Translations under genes and position numbers: made by a program
Notes under the pieces: model-generated
What the model was told of the DNA's origin: nothing
Database searches by the model: none
Seen by the model: the letters and a program-made list of their open reading frames with translations, nothing else
Shown here: piece after piece, positions 16,960 to 24,630 of the stretch
Layout of the letters: each line of letters begins with the position of its first letter
Numbering within the stretch: position 1 is the stretch's first letter
Source: JAWLHA01 sp041690535
Lineage (GTDB): Bacteria; Pseudomonadota; Gammaproteobacteria; Thiohalomonadales; Thiohalomonadaceae
Length of the DNA stretch: 64,000 nucleotides
Direction: 5' to 3'
Assembly: GCA_041690535.1 (NCBI GenBank)
Contig: JAWLHA010000008.1
Span: forward strand, 1 to 64,000

Positions 16960-17535
16960 CTAAGAGACGGTCAACAGGTGGTTGCAATCCCGGGCAAAGG
17001 CGCGGATGGCGGCCATCCGGGCGGGAAAATCTTCAAAACCGTGATGGCCACCGGGGTCGACGACCGCGCGGGCGCCGGGCAATGCCGCAAGGGTCTGGCG
17101 ATGGTCGAGCAGCGCATCGCCCAGCTGCAGCAGAAGGAGCAGACGTCCCGGATCGGCCGAACGGGTCTCGAGGCCTTCCAGTTGTTTCAAATGCTCCAGG
17201 GTGAATTCAAACTGCGATCCATCGAAGTAGTGGCGATTCATGCCGATGAACCGGCCCAACGGCAGGTTCAGCATCACCACCGGGTTGACCAGCACCGCGG
17301 GCAAACCGTGCTTGGCGGAGAGGTGCAGGGCGTAGTAGCCGCCCAAAGAGCTGCCCACCAGCAGCGGAGGTCTCCCCAGGGCGGCAAGGAATTCCTCCAG
17401 CGTCTCCACCGCCAGCGCAGGGATGTGGCTGAGGGAGGGGGCATAGACCGCCCCGAAGTGAGCCTTGAGCACCCCGGCCTTGGCGGAGTGGCCGGAGCTG
17501 GCGAAACCGTGGATATAGAGAATGACCGGGTCCAT
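16960..17535 (-). CDS. YqiA-family alpha/beta-hydrolase (esterase)
   Basis: The 191-residue product begins MDPVILYIHGFASSGHSAK and has the nucleophile elbow VGSSLGGYYAL (Ser63) and a late His in GGHHGFEDF. It matches the YqiA/YcfP family of small cytoplasmic esterases. ATG 17535 is used; a GTG at 17547 overlapping the MFS stop (GTGA) is the alternative, adding four residues. The longer open frame upstream lies in the MFS gene. It probably shares a transcript with the MFS transporter. Confidence 0.85.
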   Translation of the reverse strand: MDPVILYIHGFASSGHSAKAGVLKAHFGAVYAPSLSHIPALAVETLEEFLAALGRPPLLVGSSLGGYYALHLSAKHGLPAVLVNPVVMLNLPLGRFIGMNRHYFDGSQFEFTLEHLKQLEGLETRSADPGRLLLLLQLGDALLDHRQTLAALPGARAVVDPGGHHGFEDFPARMAAIRAFARDCNHLLTVS

Positions 17536-17543
17536 CGGCGGGC

Positions 17544-18881
17544 TCACCCCCCCGCCCCGGCCGGGGCGGCAGTCAGGTGCAGGTTGCGGCAGCGGGTCTC
17601 CTTCAGGCGCGTGGCCGCTGCCAGAGCAAGCGCGGCAAAGGCGGCGGAGGCCCACAGCCCGTTACGGTAGCTGGCCCAATCATAGCGGCGCACCCCCTCC
17701 TGCAGTGCTCCGTCCCAGGTGAGATCGACCACCCAACCGAACAGCGGCTGCATGATGGCCGCCCCGAGGAACAGCCCGGTGTTGACCAGGGCGATGGCCA
17801 TGCCGGCATTGGCCGGCGCCACCACCTCTTTCGCCGCCGCATAGGTCACCACGAATCCGCCCGCCGCGAATCCCAGCACCCCGTAGAGCAGCAGGCCCGA
17901 GGCCCCGGGGCCCCACGGCAGCAGGGCCAGGGCCATCCAACTGGTAAAGGAGAACAGCCCCGCCCCCAGGATCACCGGCTTGCGCCGGCCGAGCCGATCG
18001 GAGAGCGCGCCCATGGCGAACGAGCCCACCGCGAAGCCCGCCAGGGCCGCGGTGGTGTAGAGGGAGGCCTCACCGCGGGAGAGCCCGAAGACATCGCGCA
18101 TCAGCGGCACCCCCCACAGGCCGGCGAAGGCGAACAGAGTACCGGTCACCCCGAAGTTCACCCAGAAGCCCGGCCAAACCGCCCGATTCCCCAGCACCGC
18201 CTGCAGCTCGCGCCACCAATGCCGCTTCCGCTCCGGGAGCTCGCGCTCGCCTGCCATCGCCCGCAATGAGGGGAAGCCGGCGTCCTGCGGCCGGTTGCGC
18301 ACCAACAGCACCGTGATGACCGCCAGGAGCATGGAGAGGAGCCCGGCGGTGACGAACACACCGCGCCAGGACGCCCACCCGAGCACGACCGCCAGCGGGC
18401 CGGCGGCGAGGATGGAGCCGACGTTGCCGAGCAGCAGCGTGAGGCCGCTGATGAGCCCGTAGCGTCTTTCGCTGAACCAGAGGGTGTTCGATTTCATTAG
18501 CCCGACGAACACCACCGAGACCCCCAACCCCACCAGGAACCGCCCCGCCGAGGCCATGGTGAACTCCGGAGCCAGACCGAAGACGATGGACCCGATCCCC
18601 GCCACCAGCGCACCGGCAGCCACCGCAAAGCGCGGGCCGAGCGTGTCCGCCAGCACCCCCGAGGGGATCTGCATGGCCGTATAGACGTAGTAGTACATGG
18701 CGGCCAGGGAGCCCAGGGCCGCCCCGCTGGTGCCGAAGGCCTGCATCAGATCGGCCGCCACCACCCCGGGCGCCATGCGGTGGAAGTAGACCATCATGTA
18801 CGACAGGACCAGCAGCGCGAAGATGGTCCAGCGCACCCGCTGGAAGCGGCGCCGTTCACAGGGAGTCATGGGCGATTGCAA
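17544..18881 (-). CDS. MFS transporter, substrate unknown
   Basis: The 445-residue protein has about 12 hydrophobic segments. The MFS loop motif occurs as GVLADTLGPR and again in the second half as GALSDRLGRRKP. A long cytoplasmic loop near the middle (GERELPERKRHWWREL) separates the two six-helix halves. Neighbouring genes do not identify a substrate. Its stop overlaps the possible GTG start of the esterase gene. Confidence 0.88.
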   Translation of the reverse strand: MQSPMTPCERRRFQRVRWTIFALLVLSYMMVYFHRMAPGVVAADLMQAFGTSGAALGSLAAMYYYVYTAMQIPSGVLADTLGPRFAVAAGALVAGIGSIVFGLAPEFTMASAGRFLVGLGVSVVFVGLMKSNTLWFSERRYGLISGLTLLLGNVGSILAAGPLAVVLGWASWRGVFVTAGLLSMLLAVITVLLVRNRPQDAGFPSLRAMAGERELPERKRHWWRELQAVLGNRAVWPGFWVNFGVTGTLFAFAGLWGVPLMRDVFGLSRGEASLYTTAALAGFAVGSFAMGALSDRLGRRKPVILGAGLFSFTSWMALALLPWGPGASGLLLYGVLGFAAGGFVVTYAAAKEVVAPANAGMAIALVNTGLFLGAAIMQPLFGWVVDLTWDGALQEGVRRYDWASYRNGLWASAAFAALALAAATRLKETRCRNLHLTAAPAGAGG

Positions 18882-19074
18882 TCAACAGGGCAAATGGGCT
18901 CACGCCCCGAAAATGGGGCAGACGCTAGCGTAGCGACTGGGGCCTCGGGCCGCAACGGCGGCGGGCGTCGCGGCACTTACCGTCACCGCAGGTGGCTCGG
19001 GGGAAATGCGGGCTAGACTTTGGGCACCGAATGTTCGCTCCCGCAAATGCACGGACACCGTCGGAGGGACAGCG

Positions 19075-19515
19075 ATGAAACGGACGCACATCCTCTTCGG
19101 TTTAATCGGCTTTTCACTGCTGTTCGGCTGCCAGGAACAGCCCACGAAGGAGACCATCGGCACCGGTGCCGGGGCGGTGGTTGGAACCGTCATCGGCGAG
19201 CGTGTGGGCGACAGCACCACCGGCGCGGTGATCGGCGGCATCGTCGGAGCGGTGGTCGGTGGCGAGATCGGGCGGCGCATGGATCGGCAGGACCGGCAGA
19301 ACGCCTATGCGGCCCTGGAGGCGAACCAGCCGGTGAGCTGGGAGAATCCGGACACCGACACCGACTACACGGTCACCCCCACCCAGACCTTCCGTAGCGA
19401 AGACGATCGCCTCTGCCGACGATACACCACCACCATTCAGGTGGAGGGCGGGGCGGAAACCGCCCAGGGGACCGCCTGCAAGCGCGCCGACGGGACCTGG
19501 GAGATCATCAGTTAG
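19075..19515 (+). CDS. Glycine-zipper outer-membrane lipoprotein (17-kDa surface antigen type)
   Basis: A lipoprotein signal peptide ends at a lipobox (FSLLFGC, Cys19). A glycine-zipper segment follows (about 29-66, TGAGAVVGTVIGERVGDS and GAVIGGIVGAVVGGEIGRRM), then a small soluble C-terminal domain with two Cys (DRLCRRYTTT; GTACKRADGTW). ATG 19075 follows GGAGGGACAGCG. Length (146 residues) and layout match SlyB/17-kDa-antigen proteins, which bind the outer membrane; the exact role is unknown. A hairpin follows the gene. Confidence 0.85.
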   Translation: MKRTHILFGLIGFSLLFGCQEQPTKETIGTGAGAVVGTVIGERVGDSTTGAVIGGIVGAVVGGEIGRRMDRQDRQNAYAALEANQPVSWENPDTDTDYTVTPTQTFRSEDDRLCRRYTTTIQVEGGAETAQGTACKRADGTWEIIS

Positions 19516-19583
19516 ACGTTGTTGGTGCGCCGGCTCCAGCACGTCTGTCTGACGGCCAGCCGGCAGCATCTCCGCGCGTAGAT

Positions 19584-19615
19584 GGGAGGGCGGGCGAGCG
19601 CCCGCCCTTCCCTTT
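19584..19615 (+). terminator. GC-rich hairpin with short T-tract after the lipoprotein gene
   Basis: GGGAGGGCGGGC pairs with GCCCGCCCTTCCC across a 4-base loop (one bulge) and is followed by TTT. It is 70 bp after the lipoprotein stop and just before the Deg protease gene. Confidence 0.65.
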
Positions 19616-19633
19616 GAAACGGGTGAGGTGACC

Positions 19634-21019
19634 ATGAGGACAGCCTCAAAGAGCGGATGGTGGCTGGGGGCAGTGCTGCTCCTGGCCTCCCAGGCCGGGG
19701 GAGCCCAGCAGCTGCCCGATTTCACCGAGTTGGTCAGGCGCAATTCCGAGTCGGTAGTGAACGTGAGCACCTCCCAGCCCGGGGCCGGCGGGCTGCAGCA
19801 GCTCCTCCCGGACATTCCCCGGGACAGTCCCTTCTACGAATTCTTTCGCCGCTTCTACGATCAGCTCCCCGCACCCGAGCAGATGCAGTCACTGGGCTCG
19901 GGGTTCGTGATCAGCCCCGATGGCTACATCGTGACCAACGCCCACGTGGTCGCGGGCGGACAGGACATCATCGTGCGCCTGAGCGATCGGACCGAAAAGA
20001 AGGCGGAGCTCATCGGCATGGACGAGCGGTTCGACATTGCGTTGATCAAGATCGATGCCGCCGACCTGCCCCCCGCCAGGATCGGCGACTCCGACAGCCT
20101 GGCGGTAGGGCAGTGGGTGCTCGCCATCGGCTCGCCCTTCGGTCTCGAGCATACAGCCACCCAAGGGATCATCAGCGCTCTCGGGCGGGAGCTTCCGGGT
20201 GATGTCTATGTCCCGTTCATTCAGACCGATGTGGCGGTAAATCCCGGCAGTTCGGGCGGCCCGCTGTTCAATCTGGACGGGGAGGTGATTGGGGTCAACG
20301 CCCAAATCTTCACCACCAGCGGTGGCTACATCGGACTCTCCTTCGCCATTCCCATCAACGTGGCGATGGATGCGGTGAAGCAGATCCGCGAGAAGGGCTA
20401 CGTCACCCACGGCTGGCTCGGAGTGGTGATCCAGTCCATGAGCCCCGCGGTGGCCGAATCCTTCGGTCTCAAAGAGCCACGCGGCGCGCTGGTGAGCCGG
20501 GTCATGCCCGACAGCCCGGCCGCCCGGGCCGGTCTGCGCTCGGGCGATATCATTGTCCAATATGGCGACCAGCCCATCGAATCGGCCTCGGCACTGCCCC
20601 CGGCGGTGACCAAGACTCCGGTGGGCGAGCAGGTGCCGCTCACCGTCATCCGTGAGGGGAAGGAACGGCGCATCAATGTAACCATCGGGGAGCTGCCCAA
20701 GGAGGAGGATAGAGCGCCCGGGGCTCCGGCCGTGAGCGAATCCCGCCTCAACATCACCGTGGAGGCGCTCAGCCCCGAGCAGCGGGCGCGGTTCGGCGTC
20801 GATCGCGGGGTTCTGGTTCGCGAGGTCCGCCACGGACCGGCGGCAGAGGCGGGCTTGCGCGCGGGGGACGTGCTGCTCTCGCTCGGCCAGCGGGACATCA
20901 ACTCCCCCGCAGAGCTCGTGGAGACAGTGCGCAAGCTGCCCCGGGACCGCCCTGCCCCCATGCTGATCTGGCGCGATGGGGAGACCCAGTTCCTCCCCCT
21001 GCGGCTGCCGGGGCGATGA
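19634..21019 (+). CDS. Do/Deg-family periplasmic serine protease with two PDZ domains
   Basis: The 461-residue protein has a signal peptide (SGWWLGAVLLLASQAGGAQQ), a trypsin-like domain with the triad His104 (VTNAHVVAGG), Asp134 (RFDIALIKID) and Ser207 (NPGSSGGPLF), then two PDZ domains (about 250-340 and 365-455). It degrades or refolds damaged envelope proteins. ATG 19634 is preferred with GAGGTG just upstream; a GTG six bases earlier is possible. No sigma-E or mucABC genes are adjacent, so the choice of DegP, DegQ or MucD name is left open. Confidence 0.92.
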   Translation: MRTASKSGWWLGAVLLLASQAGGAQQLPDFTELVRRNSESVVNVSTSQPGAGGLQQLLPDIPRDSPFYEFFRRFYDQLPAPEQMQSLGSGFVISPDGYIVTNAHVVAGGQDIIVRLSDRTEKKAELIGMDERFDIALIKIDAADLPPARIGDSDSLAVGQWVLAIGSPFGLEHTATQGIISALGRELPGDVYVPFIQTDVAVNPGSSGGPLFNLDGEVIGVNAQIFTTSGGYIGLSFAIPINVAMDAVKQIREKGYVTHGWLGVVIQSMSPAVAESFGLKEPRGALVSRVMPDSPAARAGLRSGDIIVQYGDQPIESASALPPAVTKTPVGEQVPLTVIREGKERRINVTIGELPKEEDRAPGAPAVSESRLNITVEALSPEQRARFGVDRGVLVREVRHGPAAEAGLRAGDVLLSLGQRDINSPAELVETVRKLPRDRPAPMLIWRDGETQFLPLRLPGR

Positions 21020-21116
21020 TCCCGTGGAGGCGCTTCAGCCATTGGGCGCCTTCGCCGGCGCCTTGGGTCGCGGCCCGGTTCACCACGCTGACCGCTGTGA
21101 ATACATCCATGTAAAC

Positions 21117-21328
21117 TTTCCACAGAAGCTGTGGATAAGTCTGTGGAGTGACGGTCAGTAGCACAGCTAAGCGTCTGTCCCTGTTGCCGTTCAGTCCGGC
21201 GGTCGGAATTTGGTCCGGGCGGAGCGCGGGCGGGACGGTCATGGGCGTTTGAGCCGGTGGGGGCGTCTGGCCGCACACGACCGGCCGGCAACCTGTGATT
21301 TCCACAGTTCCTGTGGATAACTCTGTGG
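21117..21328. promoter_or_regulatory. Duplicated 30-bp motif with perfect DnaA boxes
   Basis: The pattern TTTCCACAG-N3-CTGTGGATAA-N-TCTGTGG occurs at 21117-21146 and 21299-21328; the two copies differ only at the N positions. Each contains the DnaA consensus TGTGGATAA (21130-21138 and 21312-21320), a second inverted half CCACAG and a third CTGTGG. They lie in the 554-bp gap between the Deg protease and the DsrE-family gene. This gap also holds a 20-bp piece of the nested-palindrome core (21094-21113) and copy b at 21401. I see no gene in the gap. DnaA binding is an inference. Confidence 0.55.
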
Positions 21329-21400
21329 GTGTCGTGTCGGAAGATCCCTTAACCCCTTCTTGCACAAGGGGGGATTCAAGATGCGTACTCTTTGCCCTGC

Positions 21401-21456
21401 TTGAACGCATACCCAAGAGCGATGTAAGTCCTTGGGTAAGTGTGCGTTTACCCTGG
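21401..21456 (+). repeat. Nested-palindrome family, short degenerate copy (copy b)
   Basis: Two oppositely oriented element ends meet here: GAACGCATACCCAAGAGCG on the left, then GATGTAAGTCCTTGGGTAAG and TGTGCGTTTACCCTGG on the right. The interior of the full element is missing. It lies about 120 bp before the DsrE-family start. A 20-bp match to the element core is also found at 21094-21113. Confidence 0.75.
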
Positions 21457-21573
21457 GTAAGTCCCCCTTTGGCTTGACAGTGAAAGGCGCTCCGTCTTCG
21501 CTTACTTGTTAGATGCGCCAGAACAGAGCTGCTGCCCCAGGAATGAGGAAGCACCCACCCGAGGGAGAGAACG

Positions 21574-22200
21574 ATGGCTACCGCAAAACAGGAAGTCGCC
21601 GCTGGTGAGGCTCTCAAGGAGATCCCCCAGGAGGTATTCAATGCGTGGTTCGACGAGCGGTTCGAGCAGAAGATGGCCGAGCGCGAGGCGAACCACACCC
21701 CCAGCCTGGCGATCATCGCCACCAAGGGGACCCTGGACATGGCCTATCCACCCTTCATCCTCGCCTCCACGGCGGCGGCATTGGGGTGGAACGCCTCCAT
21801 CTTCTTCACCTTCTATGGCCTGAACCTGCTGAAGAAAGAGCTGACCCTGCAGGTCTCCCCACTGGGGAATCCGGCCATGCCCATGAAGATGCCCTTCGGC
21901 CCAAGCTGGTTCAAGGCGCTGAACTGGAACATTCCCAACGCAGTTATGGGCAATATCCCCGGCTTCGAGGGCTTCGCCACCACCATGATGAAACAGACCC
22001 TCAAGAGCAAGGGGGTGGCCAGCATCCAGGAGCTTCGGGAATTGTGCATCGATGCCGAGGTGAACATGGTGGCCTGCCAGATGACGGTCGACCTGTTCGG
22101 ATACGAAAAGGACGACTTCATCCCCGAGGTGAAGGAGTGGGTCGGCGCGGCCAGCTTCCTCCCCCAGGCACAGGCGTGCGATGTGACGCTATTCGTCTGA
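21574..22200 (+). CDS. DsrE/DsrF/DrsH-like family protein (DsrE2-type)
   Basis: The 208-residue protein is a DsrE-family sulfurtransferase/peroxiredoxin-like fold: LAIIATKGTLDMAYPPFILA, a long hydrophobic helix (ASTAAALGWNASIFFTFYGL) and a C-terminal VNMVACQMTVDLFGY with the conserved Cys. Such proteins relay persulfide sulfur in sulfur-oxidising bacteria. No dsr, rhodanese or tusA gene is adjacent, so the local pathway is not shown. The ATG follows GGGAGAGAACG. Confidence 0.85.
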   Translation: MATAKQEVAAGEALKEIPQEVFNAWFDERFEQKMAEREANHTPSLAIIATKGTLDMAYPPFILASTAAALGWNASIFFTFYGLNLLKKELTLQVSPLGNPAMPMKMPFGPSWFKALNWNIPNAVMGNIPGFEGFATTMMKQTLKSKGVASIQELRELCIDAEVNMVACQMTVDLFGYEKDDFIPEVKEWVGAASFLPQAQACDVTLFV

Positions 22201-22303
22201 AGGAAGGCAGAGGCGAGGGGTGGAGGCGCTACGCGCAATTGATCAGATCACCTGTCGCGAAGCGACTCATCCCCCTCGTCACTCGCACCTCGCCCTCGCC
22301 CCT

Positions 22304-22332
22304 GCAGCAAGCGGCCTCAAGCCGCTTGCTGC
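22304..22332. terminator. Perfect 12-bp hairpin between convergent genes
   Basis: GCAGCAAGCGGC and GCCGCTTGCTGC flank a five-base loop. It overlaps the last codons of the minus-strand gene ending at 22317 and lies about 100 bp after the DsrE-family stop. It could act on both transcripts; no T-tract is present. Confidence 0.45.
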
Positions 22333-24374
22333 TCGACATAGCGGGCGATGAGCGCCAAGCGACCGACGATCTTTCGCTGGACCTTCGCCACGCGCTGCGC
22401 CACGTCCATGGCCCAGTCAAGTTTCCCTTCGGGGCCTTCCTCGTTGAGGGCGTCGGCCAGCAGGTAGGACATAAGGAGCTGCCCGTTGCGCCCCAGTGGA
22501 TACGCCACGTCCTTGAGGGCCACACGGATCCCGGTCAGCAGGGCGGAGATGTCGGCAGCCTGCTCGGCGATGCGATCCCGCAGCTTGGTGTTCCCGATCC
22601 CCGCTTTCACACTCAGGAGCGCCTCCAGCACGATGGCGTGCTGGCGCAACTGCCTCACCTGAGGTAACACGACCTCGAGGCGGCGCAGGGCCTCCAGCAG
22701 CCTGATCGCCTCGGCCCCCAGGTTTCGCGCGTTGGGAATGCGCCCCCCATCCGCATTGGCAAGGGCCGTCAGGGTCGCACCGAGCCACCGCATCGCCCGA
22801 CGGTGATGCTCCACTAGAACGGCCCCGCTGGCGTCCTGAGCCTCCTCCGCTTCACGGCAGTAACTGTGCGCGGCGTCGAGCGCATCGCGCCCCAGCCCTC
22901 CATTGGCAAGGGCGAGGCGGGCGCCGGAACGCAGCAGGGCCACGTTGAGGGCCCCGTCGATCTGCTTGCCGTCGGCATCGGCATAATCTTCGTGAGCCAC
23001 ACGGACCCGGGGGAGTCCCTCCTCAACGGCCCGACGGACCTCGGCCAGCGCCTGACGGACCTGGGCGGGTGCGGTAGGACGGATGGCCACCGCCTCGGCC
23101 CCTAGCGGCAACAGGGGTTCGAAATAGCCGTGGAAATAGTGATCGAGCACCGTGTCGGTTTGACTCCGGGTGGGCAGACCGTGGATGTACTCGGGCACGG
23201 TGATGAGTCGGTCGGCAGTCACCGGAAGCTTCATGATGCGGCGATAGTGCAAATAGCTGAGCCGCCGGACCGTCTTCACGAACCGCCGGGAGATTCCGCG
23301 CGCCGGCCGGCTGCAGAGGATGAGGCCCTCCTCGCTGCCGAGTTCCCCGTCGCAGCGCTCCCGATCGGTCGGACGGATCTCACCGGTGCGCAGCCACTGC
23401 GCCTGCTGTTCCTCGTCGAGGGTGGGCTGGATCCGGGAGGTAAAGGCCTGGGCCTTGCCGGCAATCGCTCCGGCAAAGTCCTCCACCAACTTGCGCCGCT
23501 CCTGCCACAGGTTCCGCAGATCCGGCTCGATCAAGCGGGCCACGTGGTCCAACAGACGTGCCCGCTCCACCGTCTCCACGAAGACCGAGGCGCCGGCAAC
23601 ACGGCGCTGGGCGTGATCGGCTTGTGCGACCATGTGACGAACGAAGGGGCGGGCCACCACGTCCGACAGCGACAGCCAGCCGAGTGTGGCCTTGCGTCCC
23701 ACCTCCACCAGCTTGCGCACCTCTCTCACGACCGGCTGCAGAAGCCGGGGCCACTCTTCAGCCCAGCGGGCCAGGAGCTGGTCCAGGGCATCCGGGTGGT
23801 GGCTGGCACGGCGAAACCAGCCATTGATCTCGCGCAGCAGAAAGGCCGCCCGCGGCTGCAGGGCCGGAGAGAAGTAAGTGAGCTCATGGGCGAGCAGTCC
23901 GGCGAACTGCCGGGTGTTCAATTCGGCAAGCACCGGCAACCCCAGGCGCAGCAGGAGTTTACCGCTGATGAAGCCGTCGTTCGCCACGAACTGCACGGCG
24001 ACCCGGGGTTGCAAGTCGGCCACCACCCAACGGGGGGCGGGGGCACCGGCCGCCTCGGCGATATGGCTCACGAACGCATAGAGGTCTTTTTCGCGCCGAT
24101 GGCGAAGTGCCGTGGCCACAAACTCGGGACGGCGGAACGCCAGCAACGGTTTCAGCAGGGCCGGCAACAGCAGGAACAGCAGCACCGAGATGAAACCGTG
24201 CAACACATGCCCCAGGGCCTGCACGGGAATTCCCGAATAGAGGCGATCACCCGCAAACAGGTGAAGCAAGATGGCGAGTACAGCGGCCAGGAGAAAAGCC
24301 AGATAGGAGCCAAGCAACCCGACCTGCAGGAGGGCAGCAGGCCAGACAAACAGTTTGTAGAAGGTGTGTCGCAT
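22317..24374 (-). CDS. Large membrane protein with degenerate M48-peptidase-like motif
   Basis: Two N-terminal hydrophobic regions (about 8-40 and 55-80) resemble membrane M48 proteases, and the block around RQFAGLLAHELTYFSPALQ (about 156-174) matches the M48 active-site helix. The second zinc His is missing: HELTYF replaces HExxH, so it is probably not a protease. The remaining roughly 500 residues are helical and charged, without a domain I recognise. Start choice is uncertain: ATG 24374 has GGGAAG upstream; ATG 24431 or TTG 24440 would add 19-22 residues. It is convergent with the DsrE-family gene and divergent from metH. Confidence 0.7.
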   Translation of the reverse strand: MRHTFYKLFVWPAALLQVGLLGSYLAFLLAAVLAILLHLFAGDRLYSGIPVQALGHVLHGFISVLLFLLLPALLKPLLAFRRPEFVATALRHRREKDLYAFVSHIAEAAGAPAPRWVVADLQPRVAVQFVANDGFISGKLLLRLGLPVLAELNTRQFAGLLAHELTYFSPALQPRAAFLLREINGWFRRASHHPDALDQLLARWAEEWPRLLQPVVREVRKLVEVGRKATLGWLSLSDVVARPFVRHMVAQADHAQRRVAGASVFVETVERARLLDHVARLIEPDLRNLWQERRKLVEDFAGAIAGKAQAFTSRIQPTLDEEQQAQWLRTGEIRPTDRERCDGELGSEEGLILCSRPARGISRRFVKTVRRLSYLHYRRIMKLPVTADRLITVPEYIHGLPTRSQTDTVLDHYFHGYFEPLLPLGAEAVAIRPTAPAQVRQALAEVRRAVEEGLPRVRVAHEDYADADGKQIDGALNVALLRSGARLALANGGLGRDALDAAHSYCREAEEAQDASGAVLVEHHRRAMRWLGATLTALANADGGRIPNARNLGAEAIRLLEALRRLEVVLPQVRQLRQHAIVLEALLSVKAGIGNTKLRDRIAEQAADISALLTGIRVALKDVAYPLGRNGQLLMSYLLADALNEEGPEGKLDWAMDVAQRVAKVQRKIVGRLALIARYVEQQAA

Positions 24375-24630
24375 TGTCGCTTCCCGCCCGGCCTCCCTGG
24401 CGTCGATCGCGTGACAGGCAATTTCGGCCATGATTCTCAAACCATCTCAGATCATCTCGCCTGCAAATCTATCATCCCAGACAAAACGGGAAGGGGCACC
24501 GGGTCACAAAAGGCAGGTACGAGGGACAAGTTGGGAGTGGCGAGGGGATGTGCTCGCCACTCGTAACTGCCGTTGCCGCGCATGCTAGAATTAGCGGCCT
24601 CCAAAAGCCCCCAAACGCGACATTAGGAAC

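Noticed and set aside
21020..21573. Chromosomal origin of replication
   Set aside because: Only two DnaA-box clusters, no AT-rich unwinding region and no dnaA, dnaN or gid genes nearby.
24441..24630. Cobalamin riboswitch upstream of metH
   Set aside because: The 190-bp leader is short and I could not find the B12-box or expected conserved stem pattern.
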